Source: Pseudomonadota bacterium (GTDB lineage: Bacteria > Desulfobacterota > Binatia > Binatales > Binataceae). Taken from it: a DNA stretch of 64,000 bases. The translations under genes and the position numbers were made by a program. Shown in pieces: positions 33,811-42,681 of this stretch; position 1 is the stretch's first letter; every line of letters starts with the position of its first letter. The stretch covers positions 1-64,000 of the forward strand of contig JAJPHI010000017.1 of NCBI GenBank assembly GCA_021325355.1, read 5' to 3'. The notes beneath the pieces are model-generated. The model saw only the letters and a program-made list of their open reading frames with translations. It was not told the origin of the DNA and did no database searches.

Positions 33811-35547
33811 ATGATTCGACGCTTTTTGCGATGGATAGTGCGCACGCTGGTGTTGTTCGTGCTAATCGCTCTGATAATCGGCGTCAGCCGCTACATAGCC
33901 CACCGCTATCGTCCGGGATCAGTCCTCGTGCTCACCCTGGATGGTCCGATGAGCGAGCGGGAGTCGCCGTCGCCGTTCGGCACGATCGCGACGGAAGGCA
34001 ACTCGCTGAGTCAGATTCGCACGGCGCTCACGGCGGCGCAGGACGATCCGCGGATCGTCGGCCTCGCGATCAAGATCTACGATCCGACGATGGAGCTGGC
34101 GCAGGCGCAGGAGCTGGCGGGGATGATCGCGACCTTTCGCGCGCACGGGAAGTGGACCACCGCCTACCTGGAGACCGCCGGCGAGAGCGACTTCGGCAAC
34201 CTGCCCTACCTGGTGGCGAGCGCCGCCGACGAGGTTTCGATGATGCCGCAGGGCGAAATGAACCTGCTCGGCGTGAGTCTCAGGGAGGTTTTCGCGCGCG
34301 GGTTTTTCGACTGGATCAAGGTGAAGCCGGTCTTTGATGCGATCGGCAAGTACAAAACCGCGGCCAACGTCTTTACCGAAAAGGATTTCACCCCCGCCCA
34401 GCGCGAGGACGACGAGTCGCTGGCCGGCAGCATGTTCGATCAACTGGTCAATCAGACGGCCGACAATCGGCATCTGGAGAGCGCCGACATGCACAGCATC
34501 ATTGACCGCGCGCCGCTGACCGCGGCGGACGGTCTCAAGGCGCGCCTGGTCGATCGGCTGGAGTACGAAGACCAGTTCACCGATCGTGTGCGGCATTATC
34601 GCGGCGAGCATCATGAGCTGATTCCGGCGGATTCCTACGTCGGTCCGGGCGAATTCAGCCTGGCCTCGCGCGCCAAGATTGCGGTCATCTACGGCGTCGG
34701 CGCGATTCAGCGCGGCAGCGGCGGCTACGATCCGGTGCTCTCCCCAGGGGGTGAATCGATGGGCTCGGACGATATGGTCGAAGCCTTCAAGGAGGCGCGC
34801 ACGGACGATTCCATCCGCGCGGTGGTCTTCAGGATCAATTCGCCCGGCGGATCGGTGATCGCTTCGGAGCTGATTCGCCGGGCGGTCGAGCTGTGTGCGC
34901 ATCGCAAGCCGGTCATCGTCAGCATGAGCTCGTACGCAGCCTCGGGCGGATTCTGGATCGCCACGCCGGCGCAGCGGACTTTCGCTGATCCGGGAACGAT
35001 CACCGGTTCAATCGGGGTGCTCGGCGGGAAGTTCGACATTTCCGGTGGGGCGACCGCGCTCGGCATCAATACGGGCGCCATCAGTCATGGCCAGAATGCC
35101 GACATGTTTGACGAGTTCACCGATTTCACGCCGGAGCAGGCAGAGCTCTTTCACGATCGCATCCTCGGCGACACCTATAACTATTTTCTCAAGTTGGTGG
35201 CGAAGCAGCGCCATATGACGGTCGAAGAGGTCGATGGGCTCGCGCAGGGCCACGTCTACACCGGGGTCCAGGCGGCGCAGCTCAAACTGATTGATCATCT
35301 GGGCGGTTTCGACGCCGCGCTCGCCGAGGCCAAGCTGATGGCCAAACTGAACCCGCAGGAGCCGGTGCAACTGGTCGAGCTGCCGACCGAGCTGGGGCCG
35401 ATCGGACGGCTGCTGCAGGGCAAACTCTACGGAGAACGATGGTCGGAGCCGCGCGTGCTACGGCCGCTGATCGGCGCCATGCGTGAAGCGCTCGCGCGCC
35501 ACGCCGCCTTCGGCGAGGCGTACTGCGCGGTCGCGCCGCGGATGTAA
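33811..35547 (+). CDS. sppA: Signal peptide peptidase SppA, 67K type
   Basis: 578 aa, the double-domain long form. The N-terminal anchor is FLRWIVRTLVLFVLIALIIGV. Domain 1 carries the general-base lysine K182 in IGKYKTAANVF (E. coli K209 equivalent). Domain 2 has FRINSPGGSVIASE and the nucleophile S378 in SSYAASGGFWIA. Degrades leftover signal peptides in the inner membrane. ATG 33811 is the first start in frame, as a stop lies just upstream. An AAGGAGG sits about 15 nt before it, unusually far, so initiation may be weak. Converges with rpe over 19 nt. Confidence 0.93.
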   Translation: MIRRFLRWIVRTLVLFVLIALIIGVSRYIAHRYRPGSVLVLTLDGPMSERESPSPFGTIATEGNSLSQIRTALTAAQDDPRIVGLAIKIYDPTMELAQAQELAGMIATFRAHGKWTTAYLETAGESDFGNLPYLVASAADEVSMMPQGEMNLLGVSLREVFARGFFDWIKVKPVFDAIGKYKTAANVFTEKDFTPAQREDDESLAGSMFDQLVNQTADNRHLESADMHSIIDRAPLTAADGLKARLVDRLEYEDQFTDRVRHYRGEHHELIPADSYVGPGEFSLASRAKIAVIYGVGAIQRGSGGYDPVLSPGGESMGSDDMVEAFKEARTDDSIRAVVFRINSPGGSVIASELIRRAVELCAHRKPVIVSMSSYAASGGFWIATPAQRTFADPGTITGSIGVLGGKFDISGGATALGINTGAISHGQNADMFDEFTDFTPEQAELFHDRILGDTYNYFLKLVAKQRHMTVEEVDGLAQGHVYTGVQAAQLKLIDHLGGFDAALAEAKLMAKLNPQEPVQLVELPTELGPIGRLLQGKLYGERWSEPRVLRPLIGAMREALARHAAFGEAYCAVAPRM

Positions 35548-35566
35548 GCCGGCGGCGGCGTAGCGA

Positions 35567-36232
35567 TCAGGCGGTTGCCTGTTGACGCATCCGCCGAATG
35601 ATCGCGGCGTAGTCGGGATGGCCGAAGATGCCGGAGCCGGAAACGAAGACGTTGGCGCCGGCGCGCGCGACTTCGGCGATGTTGTCAGCCTTGATCCCGC
35701 CGTCGACCTGGAGGTCGAGTGCGAGGCCGCGACGATCGAGATCGGCGCGAATCAGGCGCAGCCGCGCCAGACTGTCGGGGATGAAGCTCTGGCCGCCGAA
35801 GCCCGGATGGACGCTCATGACGAGAATCATGTCGAAGTGCGGCGCGGCGGCGAGCACACGGTCAGGTGGCGTCTCCGGATTGATCGCGATCGCGGCGCGG
35901 GCGCCGAGGGCGTGAATTGCCGCGGCGACGGCCGGCAGGTCCGCGCAGACCTCGACGTGTACGGAGAGCGAATCCGCGCCGGCCTCGACGAACGGCTTAA
36001 GGTAGCGTTCCGGATGTTCGATCATCAGATGGGCATCGAGCGGCAGCCGAGTGATGGCGCGGACGGACTTGAGGACGGGAATCCCGATCGAGAGATTGGG
36101 CACGAAGTGCCCATCCATCACGTCGAAATGAATGAGGTCAGCACCGGCGGCTTCGACGCGGCGGATTTCGTCGCCGAGCCGGGCGAAGTCAGCCGAGAGG
36201 ATCGAAGGCGCGATCTTGTAATTCCGCGTCAT
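35567..36232 (-). CDS. rpe: Ribulose-phosphate 3-epimerase
   Basis: 221 aa TIM barrel. IAPSILSADFARLGDEI, LIHFDVMDGHFVPNLSIG (metal-binding D and H), MSVHPGFGGQSFIP and LQVDGGIKADNI with the second catalytic Asp. GANVFVSGSGIFG closes the phosphate site. Interconverts ribulose-5-phosphate and xylulose-5-phosphate. Last gene of the leftward def-fmt-rsmB-rpe group; the sun/rsmB-rpe order is common in bacteria. Confidence 0.95.
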   Translation of the reverse strand: MTRNYKIAPSILSADFARLGDEIRRVEAAGADLIHFDVMDGHFVPNLSIGIPVLKSVRAITRLPLDAHLMIEHPERYLKPFVEAGADSLSVHVEVCADLPAVAAAIHALGARAAIAINPETPPDRVLAAAPHFDMILVMSVHPGFGGQSFIPDSLARLRLIRADLDRRGLALDLQVDGGIKADNIAEVARAGANVFVSGSGIFGHPDYAAIIRRMRQQATA

Positions 36233-36300
36233 ATGATCAGGTTAGACCGTCAGGGCCGTTCAACAAAGCGCCCGGGATCGCCGTCGGCGTTCGGATGCGA

Positions 36301-37719
36301 TTAAAGCTGGCGACGAGCGAGGCGGGCGGCGAAGAAGCCGTCGCGCGCCTCGCGGTCAGGGCGGGTGCGCAGGAAGCCGTCGCGGTTGATCAAGGGGGCG
36401 AGCGGGCCGGTCGTCGGCGGTTGCACGACGAACTGCGGGTTGGTGCGCAAAAACTCGGCGACCACCTTTTCACCCTCTTCCGGCGCGAGGCTGCAAACGG
36501 AATAGACCAACACGCCGCCAGGTTTCACGGTGGCGGCGGCCTGATGCAGCATCGGCAACTGCAGCTTTGCCATCCGTGCGAAGTCGTCAGGCTGCAGGCG
36601 CCATCGGAGTTCCGGATGCTCGCGCAGAGTACCGAGGCCGGTACAAGGGGCGTCGAGCAGGACGGCGGCGGCCGAAGCCGAGGGCAGCGGCACGCCGCGC
36701 GCGGAGTCGCATCGTACGACCAGCACCTGGGGATGGTGCAGGCGGCGGGCGAGCTCGCGGATACGCTTGAGGCCGACGAAACTCGCATCGCAGGCGATGA
36801 CGCGGCCGTCGCGGCCGACCAGCTCCGCCAGATGGGTGGTCTTGCCTCCGGGTGCCGCCGCGAGGTCGATTACGGTCGCGCCCGGGCTGGGATCGAGCAA
36901 TCTCGTGACCATCTGGGAGGCTTCGGATTGCGGCAGGAACAGGCCGTCGCCATACGCGGAGGAGGCGAAAATTGCCGCGCCCTTAAGATAGACGGTTTCC
37001 GGCAGCAGGCCGCGCCGCGCGATCGTCATCCCTTCGCGCTCGATTGACGCCAGCAGAGTCGCGGGCGTGCCGCGCGCCAGATTCAGGCGGAGGACGTTGG
37101 GTGCGGGCTCGTTATGCGCGGCCATCAGCGCCTCGGCCTCGGCTGTCCCAAACCATTCGACCAGCTTTTCGGCCAGCCATCGCGGATGGGAGTAGGCGAT
37201 CGCCAAATAGTCGAGCTCGTCGCGCCGACGATCGGGCAGTGCGACCGCCGTGCGCTGGGCGGCGCGCAGAACGGCGTTGACGAAGCCGCCGATGTGTGTT
37301 TCGCGGCGATGCTCACGCGCGAGGCTCACGGCAGTATCGATAATCGCGTGCGGGGGTGTGCGGGTGAGGCGCCGCAACTGGTAGAGGCCAATTCGCAGAA
37401 CGTTAAGCACGATCGGATCGAGTTGGGCGAGCGGCAGGCGCGAGAGTTGGGCCAGCTCATAATCCAGGCGGCCGCGCCACGCGCTCACGCCCAACACCAG
37501 CTCGGTGACGAGACGGCGATCGGCCGGTTTCGCGAAGGCCGCCAGACGATGGCCCAGCAGAACGTCGGCGAAGGCGCGATCGCGCTCGACGCGGGTCAGG
37601 ATGTCGAGGGCCGCGCGACGCGTAGCGAGACCGGTCGGCGCGCGCCGCCGACCTGGCGCGGGGTCAGGTACCAAGACGGCTCCCTGGTGCGAGACGGCGT
37701 CCGCGGGCAAAGTCGGCAC
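36301..37719 (-). CDS. rsmB: 16S rRNA (cytosine-967 C5)-methyltransferase
   Basis: 472 aa. The N-terminal NusB-like domain (LDILTRVERDRAFADVLL, RRLVTELVLGVSAWRG) is followed by the Rossmann methyltransferase with VIDLAAAPGGKTTHLAEL, the Cys of DAPCTGLGTLREHPE and the catalytic Cys of YSVCSLAPEEGE. Two-domain RsmB/Sun, acting on the small-subunit rRNA. Its GTG start at 37719 lies inside fmt (56-nt overlap), and the first ~25 residues are not conserved-looking, so a later start is possible. Confidence 0.93.
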   Translation of the reverse strand: MPTLPADAVSHQGAVLVPDPAPGRRRAPTGLATRRAALDILTRVERDRAFADVLLGHRLAAFAKPADRRLVTELVLGVSAWRGRLDYELAQLSRLPLAQLDPIVLNVLRIGLYQLRRLTRTPPHAIIDTAVSLAREHRRETHIGGFVNAVLRAAQRTAVALPDRRRDELDYLAIAYSHPRWLAEKLVEWFGTAEAEALMAAHNEPAPNVLRLNLARGTPATLLASIEREGMTIARRGLLPETVYLKGAAIFASSAYGDGLFLPQSEASQMVTRLLDPSPGATVIDLAAAPGGKTTHLAELVGRDGRVIACDASFVGLKRIRELARRLHHPQVLVVRCDSARGVPLPSASAAAVLLDAPCTGLGTLREHPELRWRLQPDDFARMAKLQLPMLHQAAATVKPGGVLVYSVCSLAPEEGEKVVAEFLRTNPQFVVQPPTTGPLAPLINRDGFLRTRPDREARDGFFAARLARRQL

Positions 37720-38659
37720 CGGAGATGCGACGGCGCCCGCCGAGTTGAACTTCGAGCAACGCCAGGGTGCCGATCCCGCACTGGACCGTCAGCATAGGTC
37801 GCAGCGCCGTGATGGTACCGGGGGGACAGGCGGGAGCGGGTGGATTGGTCGCGTCGCTTAGCTGGGCCTTCCACAGCATCAGGTCGGTGCCGTCGATCGA
37901 GGTTCGCGCGACGGGCCAGGGATCGTAAGCCCGAACCATCCGCTCAATCGATGCGGCGTCGGCGCGCCAGTCTATCCGCGCGTCCTCTTTTTTGATCGGC
38001 TTGACATAGGTGGCGCGGCTTTCGTCCTGCGGCCTCTCCGTCAGCCTGCCGCAGCGCAGCAGGTCGAGCGCTTCGAGCATCGCGCGCGCGCCGAGGTCGG
38101 CGAGACGATCTTTCAGGGTGCGCTGGGTTTCGTCCGGTGCGAGATCAAGCTCGCGCTGGAGCAGGATCGGCCCCGCATCCATCCGCTCGGTCATGCGCAT
38201 CACGGTTACACCCGTGGTGGCATCGCCGGCGAGGATCGCGGCCTCGATCGGAGAGGCCCCGCGATGACGCGGCAGGAGTGAGGCGTGCAGGTTGATCGGC
38301 ATCAGGCGCGCCGCTTGCAAGACTTCAGCAGGAAGAATGCGGCCGTAGGCGACGACGATGAGCAGATCGGGGGCAAATGCCCGGAGTTGGGCCGGGAACT
38401 CGGCTGTGCGGATCCTGGTCGGCTTCAGGAGCGGGAGCTGGAAATGGTCGGCGACCGCCGCCACTTCGGACGGTTCGTACTTGAGTCCGCGGCCGCGCGG
38501 CTGGTCGGGACGAGTGACGACAGCGATTATCCGGACGAGACCGGCGCCGTCGCCGATCAGCCGCTCGAGCACATGAGCCGCCAGCGCGGGCGTGCCCAGG
38601 AAAATCGCCCGGAATGGAGCTTGCGGGTCAGATGAGTGCGGCGGAGGAGGGTTTCCCAT
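37664..38659 (-). CDS. fmt: Methionyl-tRNA formyltransferase
   Basis: 331 aa. FRAIFLGTPALAAHVLERL start of the Rossmann domain; the formyltransferase signature NLHASLLPRHRGASPIEAAIL (N, H and the S-L-L-P loop) and TGVTVMRMTERMDAGPILLQ; C-terminal OB fold with the tRNA-binding lysine-rich KPIKKEDARIDW. Formylates initiator Met-tRNA. 32 nt overlap with the end of def, and its own end overlaps rsmB: tight translational coupling. Confidence 0.94.
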   Translation of the reverse strand: MGNPPPPHSSDPQAPFRAIFLGTPALAAHVLERLIGDGAGLVRIIAVVTRPDQPRGRGLKYEPSEVAAVADHFQLPLLKPTRIRTAEFPAQLRAFAPDLLIVVAYGRILPAEVLQAARLMPINLHASLLPRHRGASPIEAAILAGDATTGVTVMRMTERMDAGPILLQRELDLAPDETQRTLKDRLADLGARAMLEALDLLRCGRLTERPQDESRATYVKPIKKEDARIDWRADAASIERMVRAYDPWPVARTSIDGTDLMLWKAQLSDATNPPAPACPPGTITALRPMLTVQCGIGTLALLEVQLGGRRRISGADFARGRRLAPGSRLGT

Positions 38660-39170
38660 CGGCCTTACCCTCCTTGATCATCTTGGTCAGCCGGCGCCTA
38701 TAGAGGTCGCGCTTGATACGGCTGATACGGTCGAGGAAGAGCTTACCGTCGAGATGGTCGAGCTCATGCTGCAGAGCGACGGCGAGCAGATCGTCAGCGT
38801 CGAGATCGATTGGCTTCTGGTCGGGAGTCCAGGCGCGGACGCGCACGCGTGCGGCGCGCTTCACCTCGGCCGTGTAATCGATCACCGAGAGACAGCCTTC
38901 CTCCCAAAGGATCGAACCGTCGCGCTCGACGATTTCGGGGTTGATCAGTTTGAGCAGATGTTTACCGGGGTTTTCATGGTCCGTATCGATGACCACGACG
39001 CGGCGTCCGTCGCCGACCTGAGTCGCGGCGAGACCGACGCCGGGCGCCGCGTACATCGTCTGGACCATGCTGTCGAGGAACAGGTTGAGCTCGCCGTCGA
39101 TGTTCTCGACCGGTTTGGCGGCGGTCTTGAGGATCGGATCAGGGAACTTGCGGATGCGCAGCAGGGCCAT
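38628..39170 (-). CDS. def: Peptide deformylase
   Basis: 180 aa. All three PDF motifs: GVGLAATQV (44-52), EEGCLSV with metal ligand C93, and QHELDHLDG with H135, E136, H139. Removes the formyl group from nascent proteins; metal Fe2+ or Zn2+. First gene of def-fmt-rsmB-rpe. Standard length; nothing odd. Confidence 0.96.
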   Translation of the reverse strand: MALLRIRKFPDPILKTAAKPVENIDGELNLFLDSMVQTMYAAPGVGLAATQVGDGRRVVVIDTDHENPGKHLLKLINPEIVERDGSILWEEGCLSVIDYTAEVKRAARVRVRAWTPDQKPIDLDADDLLAVALQHELDHLDGKLFLDRISRIKRDLYRRRLTKMIKEGKADGKPSSAALI

Positions 39171-39200
39171 CGCTAGCAGCTTAACAGAGTGGGGCGATCG

Positions 39201-41315
39201 TCAAAAGTTCGCCGATGACGAGACGCTGGCGACGACGTCCGCATAGGCGGGCTCGTAGAGAAGCCGGTATTCGCGGCGTCCGCCGATGACTTTTTTGACG
39301 TAGTCGCGGGTTTCCTTGTAGCCGATATTCTCGACCCATTGATCGCCGTCGCCGGGGAACTTCGCGCTCCACGCCGCTACCGCATGCTCGCCGCCGTTGT
39401 AGGCGGCGACCGCCTTGAGCGGATCGTTGTCGAACATGGCGAGCAGCGCTTTCAGATAGGTTGTGCCGATACGGACGCTGGTTTGCGGATCGAAGAGATC
39501 GAGATCGAGTGGGTTGAGACCGGCGGCCGGGGCCCAGTGTTCGGCGGTTGTCGGCAACAGTTGCATCAGCCCGCGCGCATCGGAACCCGAGACGGCACGC
39601 GGATTGTAAAGGCTCTCCTGCCGAATCAGGGCGGAGACCAGCCACGGATCGAGCCCCTGGGTGCTGGCGGCCCTGCTGATGAGATCCCAGAAGCCGCGCG
39701 GATAGCGGATCCGTTCCGTGGCGGCGCTGCTCAACTGGCCGCTGGCGACCATCCGGTTGGCGACCTGGATGGCGTCGTACCAGGCGCCGGCGGCTTGGGC
39801 CTCGTCAAGAATGAAGCGGCGGATAAGCGGATCGTCGGTGGCCGCGATCGCGCGCAACTCGCCGGCTTCGAGCTCGCGCAGGCCGATTTGGCGAAACAGA
39901 GCGATGCGCGCGAGATGGAAACCGGCGACGCCGTCGGCTACCGGTATCGGCGCGTTGGGGAACGCGGCGGGCGGCGAAGCGGCAGCGGAAGCGGTATCGA
40001 GACGGAGGCGGTCGAGGGCCAGAGCCGGATAATAGTTGCTGCGCTTGTCGGCGGCGACGGCGCGGAGCAGGGCGCGCGCGGCGGTGCGGTTACCACTCTG
40101 CTCGAGCGCGCGCGCCTGCCAGTAGGCGAACATCGCCCAGTCGAGATCGTCGGCACGGCGCGCGGCAGCGGCGAATTCCGTCGCCGCCGCGGCATAATGA
40201 CCGTCCATATAGAGCATGAAAGGCGCGCGAAAACGGGCCTGGGCCGCGGCGTCGGAAGCCGGATAGCGGGCTATCAGGCGTAGGTAGCGGCGACGCGCCG
40301 CGTCGCGATCGCCGTCGTCCTCGCAGGTGCGGGCCGCGTCGAACATCGCCTCGGCCGCGCGCGCCGCGTCGCTGGGATAACGCGCGGCGACGCGATCGAA
40401 CCAGTATCGGGCCTGAACGGTATCGTTAGCGCGCCAATAAAGATGGCCGAGCGTGGTCATCGCCTCGGCGACGTGTGCATCGGTGGGAGCGAGGGCAAGG
40501 TAGTGCAGCAGGGCCGCGCGCCAGGCTTCGAGATCGTCGCGCGAGGCCGCGGCTTCGAGCCAGGCCAGATCGACGCGCAATCCGGGGGGCGGGTTCAAGG
40601 CCCGCGCCGCCTCGATTTCGCCACGCGCGCGCTGGAGGGCGCCTTCGCGCACCAGCAACTCAGCCTCACGATAGTGGAATTCGAGCGGTGCGAGCGAAAC
40701 CACCGCTGGATGGGCGGCGCGCAGCGAATCGGCGAGAGCCCGCGCCGCCGGATCCGCGCCGCCGCGTGGAAAGCGCTCGCGCAGCGCCTGCGCCTCGGCG
40801 TAGGCCTCGGCGAACCTGCCCTGGGCCGCGGCCGCTTCAGCAATCAGGAGACGCGCGTTTTGTTCGGCGCTCGGATCGCCGGTCGCGAGCGCGACGCGGC
40901 GCGCCGCGGCTTCGGCGTTCGCCGGATTGCCGAGCTTAAGCTCGGCGCGCGCGTACTCGACGCCGGCGTCGGCGGCAAAAATGCTCGACGGGTAGTTATC
41001 CTGCAGATGGCGATAGTTCGCGGCCGCGTTGATGAGGTCGCCGGTCTGGGCCTGCGCACTGGCGAGATAGTAGGCGGCGTAGTCGGCCGCCTCGGGCAGT
41101 TTCGCAAGCACGAGTTGCATCGCGCTGATGGTCGTGGCGAAGTCGCGCCGTTCATAGGCGCGGTAGCCCTCGACCAGGGCCGCGCGCGGATCGTTGGTCG
41201 CCGGTTGGCCCGCTGCGGGCGATCGCAGCAGACTGCTCAGGGCGAGGGCAAGGACGATGGTGCACGCCAGACGGATAACGACCGATCGAACATCTTGTCG
41301 TTGTCGCGCGGGCAT
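39201..41315 (-). CDS. Soluble lytic murein transglycosylase (Slt-like)
   Basis: 704 aa. Signal sequence near residues 8-36 (VIRLACTIVLALALSSLL). Then a long superhelical, TPR-like domain (Ala-rich helices; many R-x-Y-x-x-A repeats) typical of Slt70, and a C-terminal goose-lysozyme-like catalytic domain with E567 in LIRQESLYNPRAVSGSDARG, followed by LMQLLPTTAEHWA and AAYNGGEHAVAAW. Cleaves the glycan strands of peptidoglycan in the periplasm. Divergent from maf; def starts 30 nt downstream of its stop on the same strand. Confidence 0.92.
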   Translation of the reverse strand: MPARQRQDVRSVVIRLACTIVLALALSSLLRSPAAGQPATNDPRAALVEGYRAYERRDFATTISAMQLVLAKLPEAADYAAYYLASAQAQTGDLINAAANYRHLQDNYPSSIFAADAGVEYARAELKLGNPANAEAAARRVALATGDPSAEQNARLLIAEAAAAQGRFAEAYAEAQALRERFPRGGADPAARALADSLRAAHPAVVSLAPLEFHYREAELLVREGALQRARGEIEAARALNPPPGLRVDLAWLEAAASRDDLEAWRAALLHYLALAPTDAHVAEAMTTLGHLYWRANDTVQARYWFDRVAARYPSDAARAAEAMFDAARTCEDDGDRDAARRRYLRLIARYPASDAAAQARFRAPFMLYMDGHYAAAATEFAAAARRADDLDWAMFAYWQARALEQSGNRTAARALLRAVAADKRSNYYPALALDRLRLDTASAAASPPAAFPNAPIPVADGVAGFHLARIALFRQIGLRELEAGELRAIAATDDPLIRRFILDEAQAAGAWYDAIQVANRMVASGQLSSAATERIRYPRGFWDLISRAASTQGLDPWLVSALIRQESLYNPRAVSGSDARGLMQLLPTTAEHWAPAAGLNPLDLDLFDPQTSVRIGTTYLKALLAMFDNDPLKAVAAYNGGEHAVAAWSAKFPGDGDQWVENIGYKETRDYVKKVIGGRREYRLLYEPAYADVVASVSSSANF

Positions 41316-41372
41316 GGAACATTGCTAACGAGTGACGAAGGTTACATCAATCGGGGGAGCGCGAGCGGCCCT

Positions 41373-41407
41373 GTGCCGGCTGGCGCCGGCGAGGCTCGAG
41401 CCGGCAC
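41373..41407. promoter_or_regulatory. Inverted repeat just upstream of maf
   Basis: 9-bp arms GTGCCGGCT (41373-41381) and AGCCGGCAC (41399-41407), ending 7 nt before the maf ATG; the 10-bp palindrome GGCTCGAGCC lies within (41393-41402). In mRNA this would place a stem over the region where a ribosome site should be, since no Shine-Dalgarno is visible there. Confidence 0.35.
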
Positions 41408-41414
41408 GCCATCG

Positions 41415-42017
41415 ATGATCGAAAAATTTGTGGCCGATGAATCCGAGCTGATCCTGGCATCGGGATCGCCGCGGCGGCGCGAACTGCTCGCCGCGGCAGG
41501 ACTCAAGTTCACCATTGTGGAAAGCGGCGTCGACGAGACTCGCGGAGCATCGGAAACGGCGGAGAATTATGCCTTGCGGGTCGCGGGCGACAAGGCCCTC
41601 GCCGTCTCCCGCCGAATCCCCGAGCGCCTCGTCCTCGGCGCGGATACGGTCGTCGAGCTGGACGGCGAGGTTTTACTGAAGCCCCTCGATGCCGCCGATG
41701 CGCGCCGGATGCTCAACCGGCTCTCGGGACGCACCCATACCGTGATTACCGCCTATGCGATCGCGCTGGGCGGGCGGATTCTTGCGAGCGAGCCGGTAAT
41801 CGCGCAGGTGCGGTTTCGCGTCCTCATCCCGCAAGAGGTTGAAGCTTACATCAACACCGGCGAGCCTTTCGACAAGGCCGGCGCGTACGGAATCCAGGGC
41901 GACGGGGCGAAGTTTATCGTCGATGTGGTCGGCGAGCGCGACACCGTGATGGGGCTCCCCGTGCGACCGGTGCTCGAGGCTCTGCGGCGGTGCGCGCGCG
42001 ATGCTGTCCGAGAGTGA
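41415..42017 (+). CDS. maf: Maf family nucleoside-triphosphate pyrophosphatase
   Basis: 200 aa. LILASGSPRRRELLAAAGL is the Maf substrate-binding start (S-x-S-P-R-R). GADTVVELDGEVLLKP has the catalytic Asp, SGRTHTVITAYAI and GEPFDKAGAYGIQG the remaining signature. Hydrolyses dTTP/UTP or modified NTPs as a house-cleaning enzyme. Start at ATG 41415 matches the family; the same frame is open more than 900 nt upstream across the antisense of slt and is not coding. Its end overlaps yggS by 17 nt. Confidence 0.9.
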   Translation: MIEKFVADESELILASGSPRRRELLAAAGLKFTIVESGVDETRGASETAENYALRVAGDKALAVSRRIPERLVLGADTVVELDGEVLLKPLDAADARRMLNRLSGRTHTVITAYAIALGGRILASEPVIAQVRFRVLIPQEVEAYINTGEPFDKAGAYGIQGDGAKFIVDVVGERDTVMGLPVRPVLEALRRCARDAVRE

Positions 42018-42678
42018 GATCGCGGCGCGGTGGCGCGAGGTCACGGCGCGGATGGCCGCGGCGCTCGAGCGTGCCGGGCGGCCATCGGATGCATGTCGGC
42101 TGGTGCTGGCCAGCAAGACGCAGCCGGCGGAAGCGATCCTTGCGGCATACCGAGCCGGTGCGCGGGTCTTCGGCGAGAATTACGTTCAGGAGGCGATCGC
42201 CAAGCAGGCAAGCGTCGGCAGGCTCGACGGCGCAAGCTGGCATCTGATCGGCCATCTGCAGAGCAACAAGGCTCGTCTGGCCGCCGCGCACTTCGATTTG
42301 ATCCAGAGTCTCGACAGCGTGCGGACGGCCGCAGCGCTCGCTCGGGCAAGCGCGCGACCCGGCGTCCGTGTGCTAATCGAGGTGAACCTGGGTGGGGAAG
42401 CATCGAAAAGCGGCGTCGCGCCGGACGCTTTGGCGGAACTCCTCGAGAAGGCGCGCGATCTGGTGCAAATCGAGGGGTTCATGACGATTCCGCCGCCGGG
42501 TCCGCAAGGCGCCGCGCGGCATTATTTTGCCGCGCTGCGGAATCTGCGCGATCGTCTCGCGACCAGCGCGATGCCGCTTCGCGAGCTTTCGATGGGCATG
42601 ACGGACGACTACGAAATCGCAATCGAGGAGGGCGCCACGATCGTGCGGGTTGGACGTGCGGTCTTTGGCGAGCGATAG
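42001..42678 (+). CDS. YggS/PLPBP family pyridoxal-phosphate homeostasis protein
   Basis: 225 aa TIM-barrel PLP protein. PLP lysine in LVLASKTQPAEAILAAY, then GARVFGENYVQEA, WHLIGHLQSNKA, VLIEVNLGGEASKSG and LSMGMTDDYEIAIEEGATIVRVG, all family signatures. It buffers PLP and affects amino-acid metabolism. Overlaps maf by 17 nt and ends 3 nt before proC, so the maf-yggS-proC-yggT run is an operon. The conserved S-K-T-x-P of the family is S-K-T-Q-P here. Confidence 0.92.
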   Translation: MLSESEIAARWREVTARMAAALERAGRPSDACRLVLASKTQPAEAILAAYRAGARVFGENYVQEAIAKQASVGRLDGASWHLIGHLQSNKARLAAAHFDLIQSLDSVRTAAALARASARPGVRVLIEVNLGGEASKSGVAPDALAELLEKARDLVQIEGFMTIPPPGPQGAARHYFAALRNLRDRLATSAMPLRELSMGMTDDYEIAIEEGATIVRVGRAVFGER

Positions 42679-42681
42679 AGC

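Noticed and set aside
40443..41414. Long upstream extension of maf in the same frame
   Set aside because: It overlaps slt on the other strand; Maf homology begins only at 41415 or just after.
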